64,000 nucleotides of DNA from Fereydounia khargensis (GCA_026413255.1 JAOCZO010000022.1:124001-188000), one strand, 5' to 3'; positions 45,951 to 57,763 are shown, counted from the stretch's first letter. The notes: generated by a model from the sequence alone, not told the origin. A program made the numbers and translations.

Positions 45951-46091
45951 CCTGCCTCTCACCCCTCATCTTCCTTCTCTTGTCAACACTACTACTTTGG
46001 ATCTTTCTCCTTGCAGGAGACTTTTTCTGTTTTATTCTACAATGTTTCTACACACACATGCAGAGAGTCGGAGTCTTTGTGATTGAGTGTA

Positions 46092-47001
46092 CTAGGGAGC
46101 AAGTCTGTCGATCTGCCACTTGTCTTCCTTGGCATCGACAGAAGAGCTCGCGTCACGGGTGTACCTGCGAGGATTGAAAAGGGTCAGATCCAGCACCGAG
46201 CGTGCGTTTTACAGTCAAAACTTACCTGAATCGGTCGTGAAGCCTGTTCGGCCTGCCAGCCCAGAACTCGATCTCGTCCGGGACGACTCGGTAGCCGCCC
46301 CAGTAGTCTGGAAGGGGAATGTCCTTGTCTTGCCCCTGGTACGATTCGGCCTGGGTGAGCTTAGCAGCGCCAGGGACGCCGAGCTCGCGTTCCTTGGCAC
46401 GGACGAGGTTCTCGAGCTGTTCCCTGTTCTCGATCTTGGTAGACTGTGGGGAAGCCCAGGCACCAATTCGGCTTCCGAGGGGGCGGGAGTCAAAGTACGC
46501 TTTGGACTCTTCCGGAGTGAGGCGTTCTACGCGTCCACAGACACGTACAGAACGCGAGAGGGGTTGCCAGAAAAACGTGAGGGCGCAATAAGGGTTTTTC
46601 TCGAGCTCGCCACCCTTTCGCGATGCGTAGTTGGAGAAGAAGAGGAAGCCTTTCGAGTCGATTTGCTTGAGAAGCACTACGCGCGCAGAGGGACGAGGTG
46701 GGGGCCCAGGAGTCGTGGTACTCAGAGTCATGGCTTCAGGCTCAGCTACCTTCTCCGACACGGCGTGCTGAAACCATTTCTCGAACTGCTCCATGGGAGA
46801 AGACGTCAGTTCCGTCTCGTGCAGCCCAGTGGTCGAGTACTGATTGTGGGTGGTGATCTTTGTCTTGGATCCATCTTGCTGCACAACTGCGTCCATGGTG
46901 TGTAGCAGGCGACGAGAGGGTGAAACGAGATGGCGTGTACGTGGAGGAAAAAGTAGATCTACGTGGCGAGCAGATTGGGCAAGTGGCCTCAGTCGAAGCA
47001 T
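46092..47001 (-). CDS. PDX3: Pyridoxamine/pyridoxine 5'-phosphate oxidase
   Basis: Two exons, 46226-47001 and 46092-46164, give 282 residues. The FMN enzyme makes pyridoxal 5'-phosphate, the last step of vitamin B6 salvage. Visible motifs are ARVVLLKQIDSKGFLFFSNY with ASRKGGEL (FMN site, about residues 105-130), FFWQPLSRSVRVCGRVERL, FDSRPLGSRIGAWAS, and the C-terminal EFWAGRPNRLHDRF...W.IDRLAP. The first 35 residues (MLRLRPLAQSARHVDLLF...) are Arg/Leu-rich with no acidic residue before the Asp at position 14. They look like a mitochondrial presequence. A second methionine at residue 36 (46896) would start the cytosolic form. The gene converges on the MAPR gene, with 141 bases between stops. 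Confidence 0.95.
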
Positions 47002-47550
47002 AAAGGGTTCAAGGATGGAGTGAGTGGGGTGGTGAGCTATCGGTGTTGTGGTGAGATGCAGACAGGCTAGGACGGGCTGAGCGAGTCACTAAACTATCCA
47101 TCAGCTCTAGTTGAGCAGCCTCCACACGGCACTGGCCCTTCCTGTCAAAATGTCAGTCAGCTTCACTCTGTGTATTACCCTACTCCGACTTGGGTGGCTT
47201 ACCTCACTTTCTGCGCGTTGGCTTCTCGCGCCTTCCACGGTACAGCATAACCAAGCAAGGGTTACATTTCCACTCCTCACAAAGACAGAAGATTCGTATG
47301 GAAACGAAGACGAAATCCATTCAGGTTATTACATGTATGGAAGCGAAAAGGAAAGAGACGAACGTCAAAAACGAAGCAGGGGAGGGAGGGGAACGAGTCT
47401 CTAGCAGACATTTTTATGACGCGAGCATTCCAGTTTATATCCTTCCTTCCGTAGCGGGGCAGTGCAGCGGTGCCAAGCAAAGACGAGCAAAGCAGGTGCG
47501 CCCGGAAAACCCAAAGAATCCAGTGGAGCGCCAGCGATCCAGCCGGATCA
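47002..47550. other. Intergenic region, PDX3 upstream and subtilase 3' flank
   Basis: 549 bases with the PDX3 promoter and the 3' flank of the subtilase gene. Nothing else is supported. Confidence 0.5.
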
Positions 47551-50500
47551 TCAGGCCTTGACGGTGAACTTGTGCGAGAGGTAGCTCTCGTAGTCCTTCT
47601 CAAGGGTACCCTTGGAGAAAGGCTTCTGCGCACGAAGCAGCAGGCGGTACTCGCCGTCGGGGATCGTAAGCGAACCACCCTGGGGAAGGAACAGCTTGCG
47701 GGTAAGGGTCTGGCCCGAGAACGAGTAGTCGTCAGCGAGACCAGTCTGCGAGTTACGCCCGACCCAGCTCTCCTTGTACACGGTACCGATCGTCTTGACG
47801 TCGGCAAACTTGAGGGTGGCCTGGTTGACCGTGGTCGTGGCAGGCTTCTTGCTCTTCTTGGCAGTGGTGGCGTCAGCCTCGGTCTCAGTCTCAGGCTCAG
47901 CAGCACGCTGGAACACGTGCTGGTGGGCGGCCTTGCGCCTGATGAAGCCAGCAGAGCCCTCAAAGTCGAGAGATCGGCGCTGGTTGGTCGAGCCGTCAAG
48001 GATCGGAATGGTAGGCTTGAAAGTCGTGTTGGCAGCAACAAGGTCAATCTGGTAGAAGGGTGTACCGAAAGCGAATCGGTAGATCAGCGTAGGCCTGGTG
48101 GTGTTGTCAGCAAGGCTGAACACGTGAGCATCGTCGGTGACAGGGTTGTCCTTGGGGTCAACGATGACGGGCAGCTGGAAGCCGAAGAGCTCGTCCGTGT
48201 TGTCCAGAACCTTGGCCTTGTTGAGCGAGCCAACAACACCAGCGTAAGGGACACGGAGGCCAGTGTACTTCTTGCTCTCAGGGATCAGGTGGACGTAGCC
48301 GCTGTACAGAGGCAGCTTCTCAGCCTTGACTCCCTTGGGAGGGGTGATCTTGACCTTGAACGAGGCCTCGCCACCAGGAGGAACAACAAGCTTGGTCTTG
48401 CTCAGCGAAACAGCGGCGAACTGAGTAGTGAGCGGGACAGGGAAAGTGTTGAAGAAGACGGTCGAGTCATCCTCAATGCTCTGGGCAGTGCCGACGGGCT
48501 CGTGCTTGAGCGTGTACTTGCGAGGAGACTTGCCGTGGTTCTTGACCTTGATCGTGTGCTCACCGACAAAGTGGTCAGTGTCGTTAAGCTCGATAGCGCG
48601 TGGCGAGTAGGTAACGTCCTGGTACATGGCGTCAAACACGTTGATAAGACCGCTTCCCTGCTTGACAAGGGTCTCGAACTGAGTCGAGTTGTCCCTGGTC
48701 TGCTTGAGAGGAGTACCGGTCGAGCCGAAGAGGGTCCTGAGCGTCTCGGGCTTGGTCTTGCCACCATGCGAAGCGCGGTAGACAGCGTAGCTACCGGCAA
48801 CGAAGGGAGTAGCCATCGAGGTACCAGAGATGATGGTGTACTGGCCGAGAGCTATGGGCCAGGTGGAGAGAATGTTACCACCGGGAGCGCTGACCTGGGG
48901 GAGGAGCGTGTTCTCGTAGTTGGGGGTGTACTGGGAGAAGGAGCTCATGATGCCACCCGAGGTAGTGTCGGGGATGGTGAAAGCCTTCTTGTCGCTGAAG
49001 TCAAGCGAAACCTTGGTGCCGGCAGCGAAGAGCTTAACAAGGAACTGACCGTCCTCACGAGTGAGCGAAGCAGCCTGCTGGCCCTCGATGCTGGTCTCGA
49101 CATAGGTGATGGAGGCAGGAGCAGGGGTGTTGTACACGAGAACCGTCTTGCCGCCCTTGGCGAAAACGTTCTGGAACTTGGTGGCGAAGGGGCAGGTACC
49201 ACGGCCAACGACAACAACCTTGTTCGAGAGGTCAGGGGTCGAGTCGGGGAGCGGGGCGCAGGCGTCGTCGGCAACGTTCAGGTTGGTGCTAGTAGCGTAG
49301 ACCTCGAGGGTGGAGCTGCCGTCAAAGGAGAAGGGAGTACCCGTTAGGTAAGTGAGGGTGTCCTTTCCAAGACCGGAAGGGATAACCTTAGCACCGTAAC
49401 CAGTGAGCTGAACGTTGTTGACCGAGCCGACAGCAGTGACGCCCTTTCCGTTGGCGAGACCGCTAGCGTAATAAGTACCGAAAGCACCGTCGTTGCCGTT
49501 GGCAGCAATGACAGGGGTGCCGAGCTCAACGATACGGCTAGCGACAGCACCGCTAGGGGTCTGAGGCCAGCCACCAGGGCCTCCAATGGAGAGCGAGATG
49601 ATGTCGTTGCCGTCAAAGTAAGCACGCTGGAGTGAAGCAATAAGAACATCGTCCGAGACGCTACCGCTGCAGCCGAAGACACGGTAAGCCCTCAGCTTGG
49701 CGTGAGGAGCAACACCGGTGAAGCCAAGGTTGGTGTCGTTAGCAGCGATAGTTCCAGCAACGTGAGTACCGTGACCGTTGCAGCCAGAGAAGGGGTCCGA
49801 GTCCGGAACGGGGTCGTTGGTACCATCGTACTTGTCACCGACAAAGTCGTAACCGCCGATGACCTTGCATCCCTCGCCGAAGCAAGGCTTGAAACCAGGC
49901 TTGCCTCCGAGACCAGGGTGGGTGTAGTCGATACCAGTGTCAATGACACCAACGACCTGTCCCTGACCGAAGTAGCCCTGAGCGTGGAGCTTGTCAACAC
50001 CAGTCATGACGTGGGGAGAGAAGGTGTCCTTCACACCAGCCTCAGCGCCAGAGGGAGGACCAACGCGAGCGCCTTCGGTGGAGGCAGCCGAGGACTGACC
50101 AGAGACGGACGCACGGACAAAGCTCTCGGAAGCGACGGTTGGCTCGAACGCAGCAATGTTGTAGAGGTTGTTGCGCCAGATACCCTTGACACCGGGCGCG
50201 TTCTGAAGGGCCTCGTAGTCGTCGTCAGAGTTGAGGACGACACTCATGCCGACGAAAGTCTCGGCGTTGTTCCATTCGTAGCGGGTCTTGTAGGAGCCCT
50301 TCTTACCACGGCGGGTAAGGTGCTCGTGAACAGCATCGTGGGGCGAGCTGTCGCGCTTGGATCCCTTGGCAGCGGAAGGGTCAAGCTCGACGATGTAGCT
50401 GCGGTCAACATAAGCAGCGCTGCTAAGCCTGGGCTTGGTGGGCTTGGGCTTGTCAGCCGACTTGAGCGCAGCCTCGCGAGAGCTGCCACCGTAAGGAAGG

Positions 50501-50613
50501 GGACCAGCGGTGGCCTGCTTGGGAGTGGCGGCCAACACGCCCGTGCTCGAGGAGGTGCTGAGGATGGTGGCCAGGGCCAGAGGGCCGGCCAGAACAAAGC
50601 TGGAGATCTTCAT
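47551..50613 (-). CDS. Secreted subtilisin-like serine protease with PA domain
   Basis: One exon, 1020 residues. A signal peptide is clear (MKISSFVLAGPLALATILS..., cleavage near GVLA). A prodomain (about residues 60-165) contains YIVELDP and FVGMSVVLNSDDDYEALQ. The catalytic triad is Asp225 in VVGVIDTGIDYTHPGL, His281 in GCNGHGTHVAGTIA and Ser599 in ISGTSMATPFVAGS. A protease-associated domain is inserted at about 440-540 (VVVGRGTCPFATKFQNVFAKGGKTVLVYN). A beta-rich C-terminal half follows (VPPGGEASFKVKITPPKG). The order matches the pyrolysin/Vpr-type subtilases of fungi. The protein is likely matured and secreted for extracellular protein breakdown. Codon bias is strong, so expression may be high. 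A 3.9-kb stretch with no supported gene precedes it. Confidence 0.96.
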   Translation of the reverse strand: MKISSFVLAGPLALATILSTSSSTGVLAATPKQATAGPLPYGGSSREAALKSADKPKPTKPRLSSAAYVDRSYIVELDPSAAKGSKRDSSPHDAVHEHLTRRGKKGSYKTRYEWNNAETFVGMSVVLNSDDDYEALQNAPGVKGIWRNNLYNIAAFEPTVASESFVRASVSGQSSAASTEGARVGPPSGAEAGVKDTFSPHVMTGVDKLHAQGYFGQGQVVGVIDTGIDYTHPGLGGKPGFKPCFGEGCKVIGGYDFVGDKYDGTNDPVPDSDPFSGCNGHGTHVAGTIAANDTNLGFTGVAPHAKLRAYRVFGCSGSVSDDVLIASLQRAYFDGNDIISLSIGGPGGWPQTPSGAVASRIVELGTPVIAANGNDGAFGTYYASGLANGKGVTAVGSVNNVQLTGYGAKVIPSGLGKDTLTYLTGTPFSFDGSSTLEVYATSTNLNVADDACAPLPDSTPDLSNKVVVVGRGTCPFATKFQNVFAKGGKTVLVYNTPAPASITYVETSIEGQQAASLTREDGQFLVKLFAAGTKVSLDFSDKKAFTIPDTTSGGIMSSFSQYTPNYENTLLPQVSAPGGNILSTWPIALGQYTIISGTSMATPFVAGSYAVYRASHGGKTKPETLRTLFGSTGTPLKQTRDNSTQFETLVKQGSGLINVFDAMYQDVTYSPRAIELNDTDHFVGEHTIKVKNHGKSPRKYTLKHEPVGTAQSIEDDSTVFFNTFPVPLTTQFAAVSLSKTKLVVPPGGEASFKVKITPPKGVKAEKLPLYSGYVHLIPESKKYTGLRVPYAGVVGSLNKAKVLDNTDELFGFQLPVIVDPKDNPVTDDAHVFSLADNTTRPTLIYRFAFGTPFYQIDLVAANTTFKPTIPILDGSTNQRRSLDFEGSAGFIRRKAAHQHVFQRAAEPETETEADATTAKKSKKPATTTVNQATLKFADVKTIGTVYKESWVGRNSQTGLADDYSFSGQTLTRKLFLPQGGSLTIPDGEYRLLLRAQKPFSKGTLEKDYESYLSHKFTVKA

Positions 50614-53600
50614 ACTAAATTGTGTTTATAAAAGATTGACGAGGAGCAAGAGAGTGTATAGTGGTCGGAATTCAATCTGCCAAGGCGGATTGGTGGCTAG
50701 GATGTCAGCAACTCGTATAGCTGAGATCTTCTCGTGCAGTAACAGGCATAACATCAATTGACTCACAAAGACAGGCGGCGAAACGTGCCTTACGAAAGAC
50801 TAAGTTGGGAACTCCTTCGACGAAAAGAACGAATCGAAGAAGGATCTCGGACCAGGGGGAAGGGGTAAGGGGAGGGGGGAAGGGGGATGGGAGGGTTGCA
50901 GACAAAGAGGAAGGATGGCTCTCATGGCGACGAAATGGTGCCTATTTGTATTGATGATGGCACCTCCTTCGGCGCTTTCGAGAGAGAAAAAGGTATGGCT
51001 ACAGCCGAAGGGAAGAGTATCAGTGAGCTGAGGATTCGGCTGTCGAGAGAAGCACTACGTTGGAGTTAGATCTGGGCCAGTATCACGAGCACAGAGAAGG
51101 CTGCAAGGAGGAAGGCGCAGGGTTCGCCAAAGAGAAGCCGACTAGGATTAGCGGGGGAAAGGGGAGGAAGGAGGTTCGGGGAGAGCGGAAGCACCAGATC
51201 CGAGGTGGGAGCGGTTGATTGCTGCACTGGAGACCGAGACGGAAAACAAGATACTGTGCTGGTAGTCTGTTCCAAGGTTAGCGTGGCGGTTGTTGAAATG
51301 ATGCGCATACGACTGACCGACTGAGTGGGTGTGCTGGGGAAGCAAGATGATGAGCTACCGCACCCGCATCCAAGGCCGACTGACGGGCAATTAGACCAGG
51401 AGGTTGACTACACGCGAACCCAGGAAAAAATAGGCGAGCGAAAATCAAAAACGGTGTCAAGTACGGCAAGAGAGTGACAGAGAGTCGAGAAGAGTGAAGA
51501 GCCCAACGACTTTTCCTGGATTGAGCATGGCGCGCAGTCGGTTCAGCTGTGGGTCGGTGGTGGTATCACAGCACGGCAATTGGAAGCCAAGCCGTACTGA
51601 TACACGGACAAGCCTGACAAGAGCAAGTGCAGCAAGCCGCCGCACAGGTACAGTACCACATACTGTCTTTACGACATTTGGAAGGTCGGGCAGACGTAAT
51701 CCGAGGAGATGCTGAAGGCCAGCAGGAGAGAGCCACGCTGCTGCCGCACTTTTCAGCACTGTCCATGCAACCAGCCTTGGCTGTCAGAAGGTTCTCTCTG
51801 CGGGCTGGTCATGAACTTTGTCATCCGGTAAGGGTCTCGCCGACAGCTTGAATGGTAACGCTGAGTCACTCTCGATGCTGTCGTAATGAGGTGTGGGGAA
51901 ATGAACGGGAAGGAAGGCGAGATGGGCGCCTCCTTCTGTGTCGAGAAACGCGCGCGTCCCTGCCGGCGGAACAAGGTTTGACGCCAACGCAGCGGCAGCC
52001 TACCAGCCAACTCAAGTACAGTATGCCAGTAAGCAGCAGCCAACCACGACATCGGCCAATCAGCACGGCTTTTTTCCCTCAGAGTCAAGCCACAAAAGTG
52101 TCAAATACAGCAAAGCACAATCAAAGCGGCCGCTTGAACGCTAAGTCAACCCTTCGAGGAAAGGCTTGTCTTTTGTCATCGTGTCATTTTCATCATTATT
52201 CGCGGCAACGCAAACGTTTTCTGATGAAAGAAAATACAGCTGGCCAGCTCGCGCGACCCGCGCTCGGCCATGAGCCTACGCAGGAACATGGCAGTACTCT
52301 TGTCCTTTTTTGCCTCTGGTGTCTAGTCAGTCTCGCTTTTGGTACAAGAAGATAAGCCTTGCAACGATGCGAGTGGTTGGCTGGCTCCGGAATACAGTAC
52401 GGTTTGGTGCGCTGTAGCAGCTGGGATGTGCAGAGGGCAAAATCTGGACCGTCTTACTCGCGTCGCAGCTCGCTTGTCCATCGCCGACGTACATCACGAA
52501 GCATCGCTCGAAGGCTTTCTCCCTCTCTGTAGCGGTGCTGAGGCTTGACTCGATCCACCACACCTCCGAACGGTCCCGGGGCAGAAGAGAGACCCTTCAG
52601 CGGCTTTGCTTGCCAAGCCACTTGATCGACCGGAACCTTGATGGTCCTAGCCGACCGAAACATGCGGACTTGTTGGGTCACGCTGATCTTCGCGGTGCAG
52701 CATCTGCCGTAACAGCACCAGCATCCGAGTGGGTGAAGGTGTAGTACCGGTAATGGATCAAGTTCGACTGCAGTCTTGGTGGTGTAGCCTCGGATGGGAC
52801 TGCTGGTACGGATGACTATCGTCCGACCTCGATTGATTGTTCGCCTTCTCGCGGAGTTGCGCGCAAGATATATTTGCGCTGGCGAAGGGGGTCGGGTCGG
52901 TCTTGCCCCAATGCTGAGCACGGCCAGGCTACAGTACTGTACTGTACAGTATCTGTATCTGCATTGGTATCTGTATTCCTGCTGGAAGCCTGGTAAGGGT
53001 GCAAAAGCCACTGGCTTGATCCTTTGTTACTTGCCCCACTTGGAAACAGCTCTCAATTTTATGCATGCGCCCGCCCTCGCAAGCAGCTCGCTTCGTGTTG
53101 GTCTGTTTGCGGGCGCAGCTGGGCGTAACCACTGCAACGAAACAAGCCTGCCATCCTGACGACGCGTCTCTCGCTCGGCCTATTCGACGGGCATCTCATC
53201 TTTATCGCGCGCCCCTTTCTGCCTACGTGATCCTGTTGGCAACCCACCAGTCTGAATGTTGTCCCAGAAAGATTTTGCCGGCTGAAAGGCTGAACTACTG
53301 TAACCCGCTGCCATCTGAAGCAGCTCTTGAATGACTTCTTTGTGCGCAAAAGTGCGGAATAACCTGCCCAAGTCAGTTGCTACACATGGTGAAAAGCATC
53401 GGGGAACCAATCTTGACCGATATCGGCTTGCTCCGGCGCTGGCTGGCTCTGAACCGTGTCTAGCGTGACAGTCGCACAACAATTTGATGGGATGAAGAGC
53501 AGGGCGCGTTCATGAGCCCGCAGCGGGAGCGAGATCACGAAAAGTTTGCGTCGCAACGCTGCCATCCGAGAGCAAAGCAAAGCCGTCAGTCGCCTCACCC

Positions 53601-54493
53601 AGAAAGTTGGCCCTCTCCGGCGCCCTCATGCGGAACAGTACCTCCCGCCTCTCGTGGCAAGAATGGAATCTTCTGCCAGACGTCTCCGCTTCTCTTGTCG
53701 CAGATCGTCTTGGCTCAAATAGCTGACAGTCGACAGTCGCATCCAGCATTGGCTTCTCGTCGATCCCAGGGTCTCGCCGGGATCGCTTTTGGCATCTTTC
53801 AAGCTTTCCAGGTCTGCTGATCGTTCATGAGCTGAACGAGCTTCAGTAGCCAATGAGGTTTTCTATCGTGCGAGAGCGTGATGCAAGTCATGGGCGAGTC
53901 GAGCGAGGCTATCGTAGCGTGTCGCGCTTCTCGCGAACGACGCCATGGCACACTAACTGCCAGAAGTCATCAACCAAACGCACGAACATTCTAACGGACG
54001 GTGCAAATTGTAATCGTTTTGCCAAAAATCATGCCAACAGTCCGCCCTCTCCTTCTCTCAACGAAAGATAGACAGAGAACAAGATTGTAGAGAAACAGAC
54101 AAGAGAAAAAGGTTGAGGAACTGTTACAAGATTTTGGTATTCCTTTGTCCTCCACTGCGCCTTGCAGGTTGAAGGAACAAGGGGGATCGCAGCGCAGCGC
54201 CTAGTTTCCTTGACGATGCGACTGCTCATCTTTTGCCTAGATGCATACTGGGGTTGTGTGTCATCAATGCTGGGGTGGTGAAACCGTCTAGAAAACCAGT
54301 AAGTGGCTTAACCATGACAGCCTTGGACTCTTTGTCGCCACATTGAGAGTAGAAGCAGAGAGATCCGATGTAGGGAGTGAAGAGGTCGAAACGTGTCGAG
54401 GTGATGGTAGAGGTGAGAAGGAAGGAAAGTGTGTGGAGAATCGCCTGCAAAATGTTGCTGTGCTTCTTCTGATAATGTAGAAAAGCAAGCAAA
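50614..54493. other. 3.9-kb region without a supported gene
   Basis: Frames in this stretch are short on both strands, have no conserved motif, and do not splice into anything recognisable. TACAGTA-type motifs lie at 51648, 52015, 52393 and 52930. Part must be the promoter of the subtilase (to its right on this map) and part the 3' flank of uS11. I see no transposon ends or coding relics. Confidence 0.55.
52930..52952. repeat. Overlapping TACTGTACAGTA-type palindromes
   Basis: A 23-base run of TACAGTA, TACTGTA and TACTGTACAGTA units in tandem and inverted order. It is followed by ATCTGTATCTG repeats to about 52975. Confidence 0.7.
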
Positions 54494-55530
<1,037 letters not shown>

Positions 55531-56243
55531 CTTTATAGGTCGAGTTGGCAAGAAGAGACGTCCAGGGTTGTTGGTAGAAGTCGAGGTTGAGGTTGCGTGG
55601 TTGGAACCGCGAAAGTTGGAAGAGAAAGGGAACAGAGGGTGGATTCCTAGCGTCAGTATGGTGACGTCCGAGCTCCGATAGTGTCGTCTATGATGTAAAG
55701 TGGCGGGGTCAGTATCTCACCTTGATGATATGTGTGGTGGGTCGTGAGGAGCAGTAGCGTAGCTGCCGGTCCTGGCTTCACCTTGGTTCACTCGTCTCGA
55801 TTCGGGACGCGGCTGGCGGTTTGAGATCGGTGGGCCTGCCTCGCCTTGCCTTGCTTCCTTGCTGAGTGGGCTACACTAGGTCTCCCCTTCCCTGTGCTGC
55901 CATCGACACAACTTGACTGATCTGTTGGGCCCTACTTTGGAAATTCTCGACCAGGTCCAACGTGCACGTGACTCAGTTCCAGTTTCAAAATTGCTTGTGG
56001 CTTCGGCCGAGGTTCTCTGGAGGAAAAGCGCGCACCGTGCACATTTCGGAAGCGAGAAATTCAACCTCAAGCAGGGGGCATCAGCAGCTTTGAAGCGCTG
56101 GTGAGGAAGAGTGGGCAAGCAAGCAATCCAGCGTACAGCAAGACAGAAGCAGAAGCTGGGAGCCCCGGGTGGACACAGAAGTCTGGACGGAACGTTGCGT
56201 TCACTCGCCTACCACGGACACACCACCAAACGGATCATTCAAG
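55531..56243. promoter_or_regulatory. Divergent promoter of uS11 and eL38
   Basis: Two ribosomal-protein genes are read outward from these 713 bases. It contains the shared promoter module listed at 55965-56038. No gene is seen inside. Confidence 0.65.
55965..56038 (+). promoter_or_regulatory. Candidate ribosomal-protein promoter module, uS11/eL38 copy
   Basis: CACGTG at 55965-55970 is followed by an A/T-rich stretch (AGTTTCAAAATTG). Then come GGCCGAGGTTCTCTGGAGG at 56005-56023 and AGCGCGCACCGT at 56027-56038. This repeats the uS3 promoter module (6445-6516) in order and orientation; 40 bases separate the CACGTG start from GGCCGAGG here and 35 there. It lies about 205-280 bases before the eL38 ATG and about 435 bases from the uS11 ATG. 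Confidence 0.65.
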
Positions 56244-57218
56244 ATGGTGAGCATATGATGATCAGCAGCCAAACCAGCATCGACCATACGACACGGACGT
56301 CAGCATCCAGCATTTCAGCATCCAGCATCACTCGGTCCAGCTTAGTCCAGCCAGGGAAGGATGGGAGGATATGGGACGGGTTCGATCCGACATTGATGGG
56401 AAGAGGCTCCGATGGTCATGTCATAGTCATGCCTTTGGTCATCTCGAAGGCATCTTGATGAAGGCTTCGTGGTGCATGGACACTCGTTGGGCGGTCGTGA
56501 TACCAGAAATGTGCGACTCCCCAACTCGACGATGAAATGCAGCTCATGGAGAGGAAACATGGAGGAACCTCTGGAAACACGACTAGATGCTGGATGATGG
56601 ATTCTGCGGTTGCTGTTATGGTCGCTACTGTGGTCAAATCCAAGTCGATATGAGCGAGTTTCTGACCAACAAACCCGCACTTGCAACCCTTTCCTTGAAC
56701 CTTTAATAGCCCAAGCAGGTTACCGACATCAAGAACTTCCTCGAGATTGCGCGCCGCAAGGACGCCACTGCTGCTCGTATCAAGAGGAACGTCAAGAACG
56801 GCAAGACCCAGACCAAGTTTAAGGTCCGATGCTCGCGCTTCCTCTACACCCTCGTCGTTGACGACGCTGAGAAGGCCTCCAAGCTCCAGCAGTCGCTCCC
56901 TCCGGGTAAGTACTTCTTTCCATGAATGGCACATACCATCGGCAAGGCGAAGATCCATAGCAGACGGAGAAAAAGGTGTCATCAATGTGGTCAGGACCAT
57001 CAGGAGGAAAGGCATCGAGACTCAATGAGGGACCCTGAGGTCTTACGTCTGAGTGCGAACGTCTACAAAGGCGGGCAATCGTTACAGATATCGCCGTGCT
57101 TCGTCGTTTGGTTGCCATTACCCTGCCTCACATCCAGAATGCTGACCAGAACGCCTTTCTTCATACTCCAGGTCTCAACGTTGTCGAGGTCGGCAAGGCT
57201 GCCAAGAGCAAGAAGTAA
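56244..57218 (+). CDS. RPL38: 60S ribosomal protein eL38 (RPL38)
   Basis: Three exons, 56244-56246 (the ATG alone), 56710-56905 and 57172-57218, give 81 residues. The start [20 protein letters not shown] and the core [21 protein letters not shown] followed by QQSLPPGLNV match eL38 end to end. The 3-base first exon is needed because no other ATG precedes the PKQVTDIK codons in frame, and ATG/GTGAGC is a good donor. Introns are 463 and 266 bases, long for the window. The C-terminal tail KAAKSKK is lysine-rich. The gene is divergent to uS11. Confidence 0.96.
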
Positions 57219-57628
57219 ACTTCTGCCTTTCTAGCGCTACCCCCATCGACCCCGTTCCGTAACCCACTAAAAACTCGTCCGCACCGACGGGTGCTTCCAT
57301 CTCTTTGGCCAACTCGCTTGGCAGCCGTCCGCTATGGACTAGCACATGGTAGGGTGGTATAGGCGCAAACGAGGTTGGTCAGCCCCCTTGCTCCTACACC
57401 TCCATCCCTCCTCCGCGGCATGCTTGTATGATCATGTTTTTTACACACGCACACCATTGACCAAGAACCAAAACTTCCGATTGACGGATCGACTTGTTGA
57501 TTGCTCTGTGTGTCTGTGTATCTTTGAACATCCTTCGAGTAGGAGTCGGCATCAGTAGCGGCGCTAAGGTACGCGAGTATTCCTCCATAACATAGGGCAT
57601 TATACTGTTCCTTGTGACAACTGAGAAC
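57219..57628. other. Intergenic region between eL38 and the 5S rRNA gene
   Basis: 410 bases with no coding or RNA signal. Confidence 0.5.
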
Positions 57629-57746
57629 ATCTGCGGCCATAGAACCGTGAAAGCACCGCATCCCGTCCGATCTGCGAAGTTAAGCACGGTATCGCCTAGT
57701 CAGTACTGCGGTGGGGGACCACGCGGGAATCCTAGGTGCTGCAGTT
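57629..57746 (+). rRNA. 5S ribosomal RNA, single dispersed copy
   Basis: About 118 bases. Unmistakable 5S stretches are GCGGCCATAG near the start, GCACCGCATCCCGTCCGATC in loop B/C, CTGCGAAGTTAAGC, and GTGGGGGACCACGCGGGAAT in loop E/helix IV, then CCTAGGTGCTGCAGTT at the end. The two ends (ATCTGCGGC and GCTGCAGTT) can pair as helix I with one mismatch and one wobble. The internal A and C boxes for TFIIIA and Pol III lie in the gene. T-runs follow directly. The ends are uncertain by one or two bases. Confidence 0.95.
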
Positions 57747-57748
57747 CC

Positions 57749-57763
57749 TTTTCGCCTTTTTTT
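57749..57763 (+). terminator. Pol III terminator of 5S rRNA
   Basis: A T4 run (57749-57752) and a T7 run (57757-57763) follow the 5S gene within 17 bases, as expected for Pol III release. Confidence 0.8.

Noticed and set aside
47470-49347. 625-codon open frame antisense to the subtilase gene
   Set aside because: It is fully opposite a clear subtilase with intact triad. The frame is open because of the strong codon bias of that gene, and its sequence has no domain.
51457-51759. 100-codon minus-strand frame in the 3.9-kb gap
   Set aside because: Begins with a hydrophobic-looking stretch but has no conserved motif, no supporting splice sites and no codon bias like the neighbours.
56370-56390. 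GGTTCGATCC, like a tRNA B box
   Set aside because: It lies in the eL38 intron, the flanking bases do not form a T stem, and no A box or acceptor stem is found.
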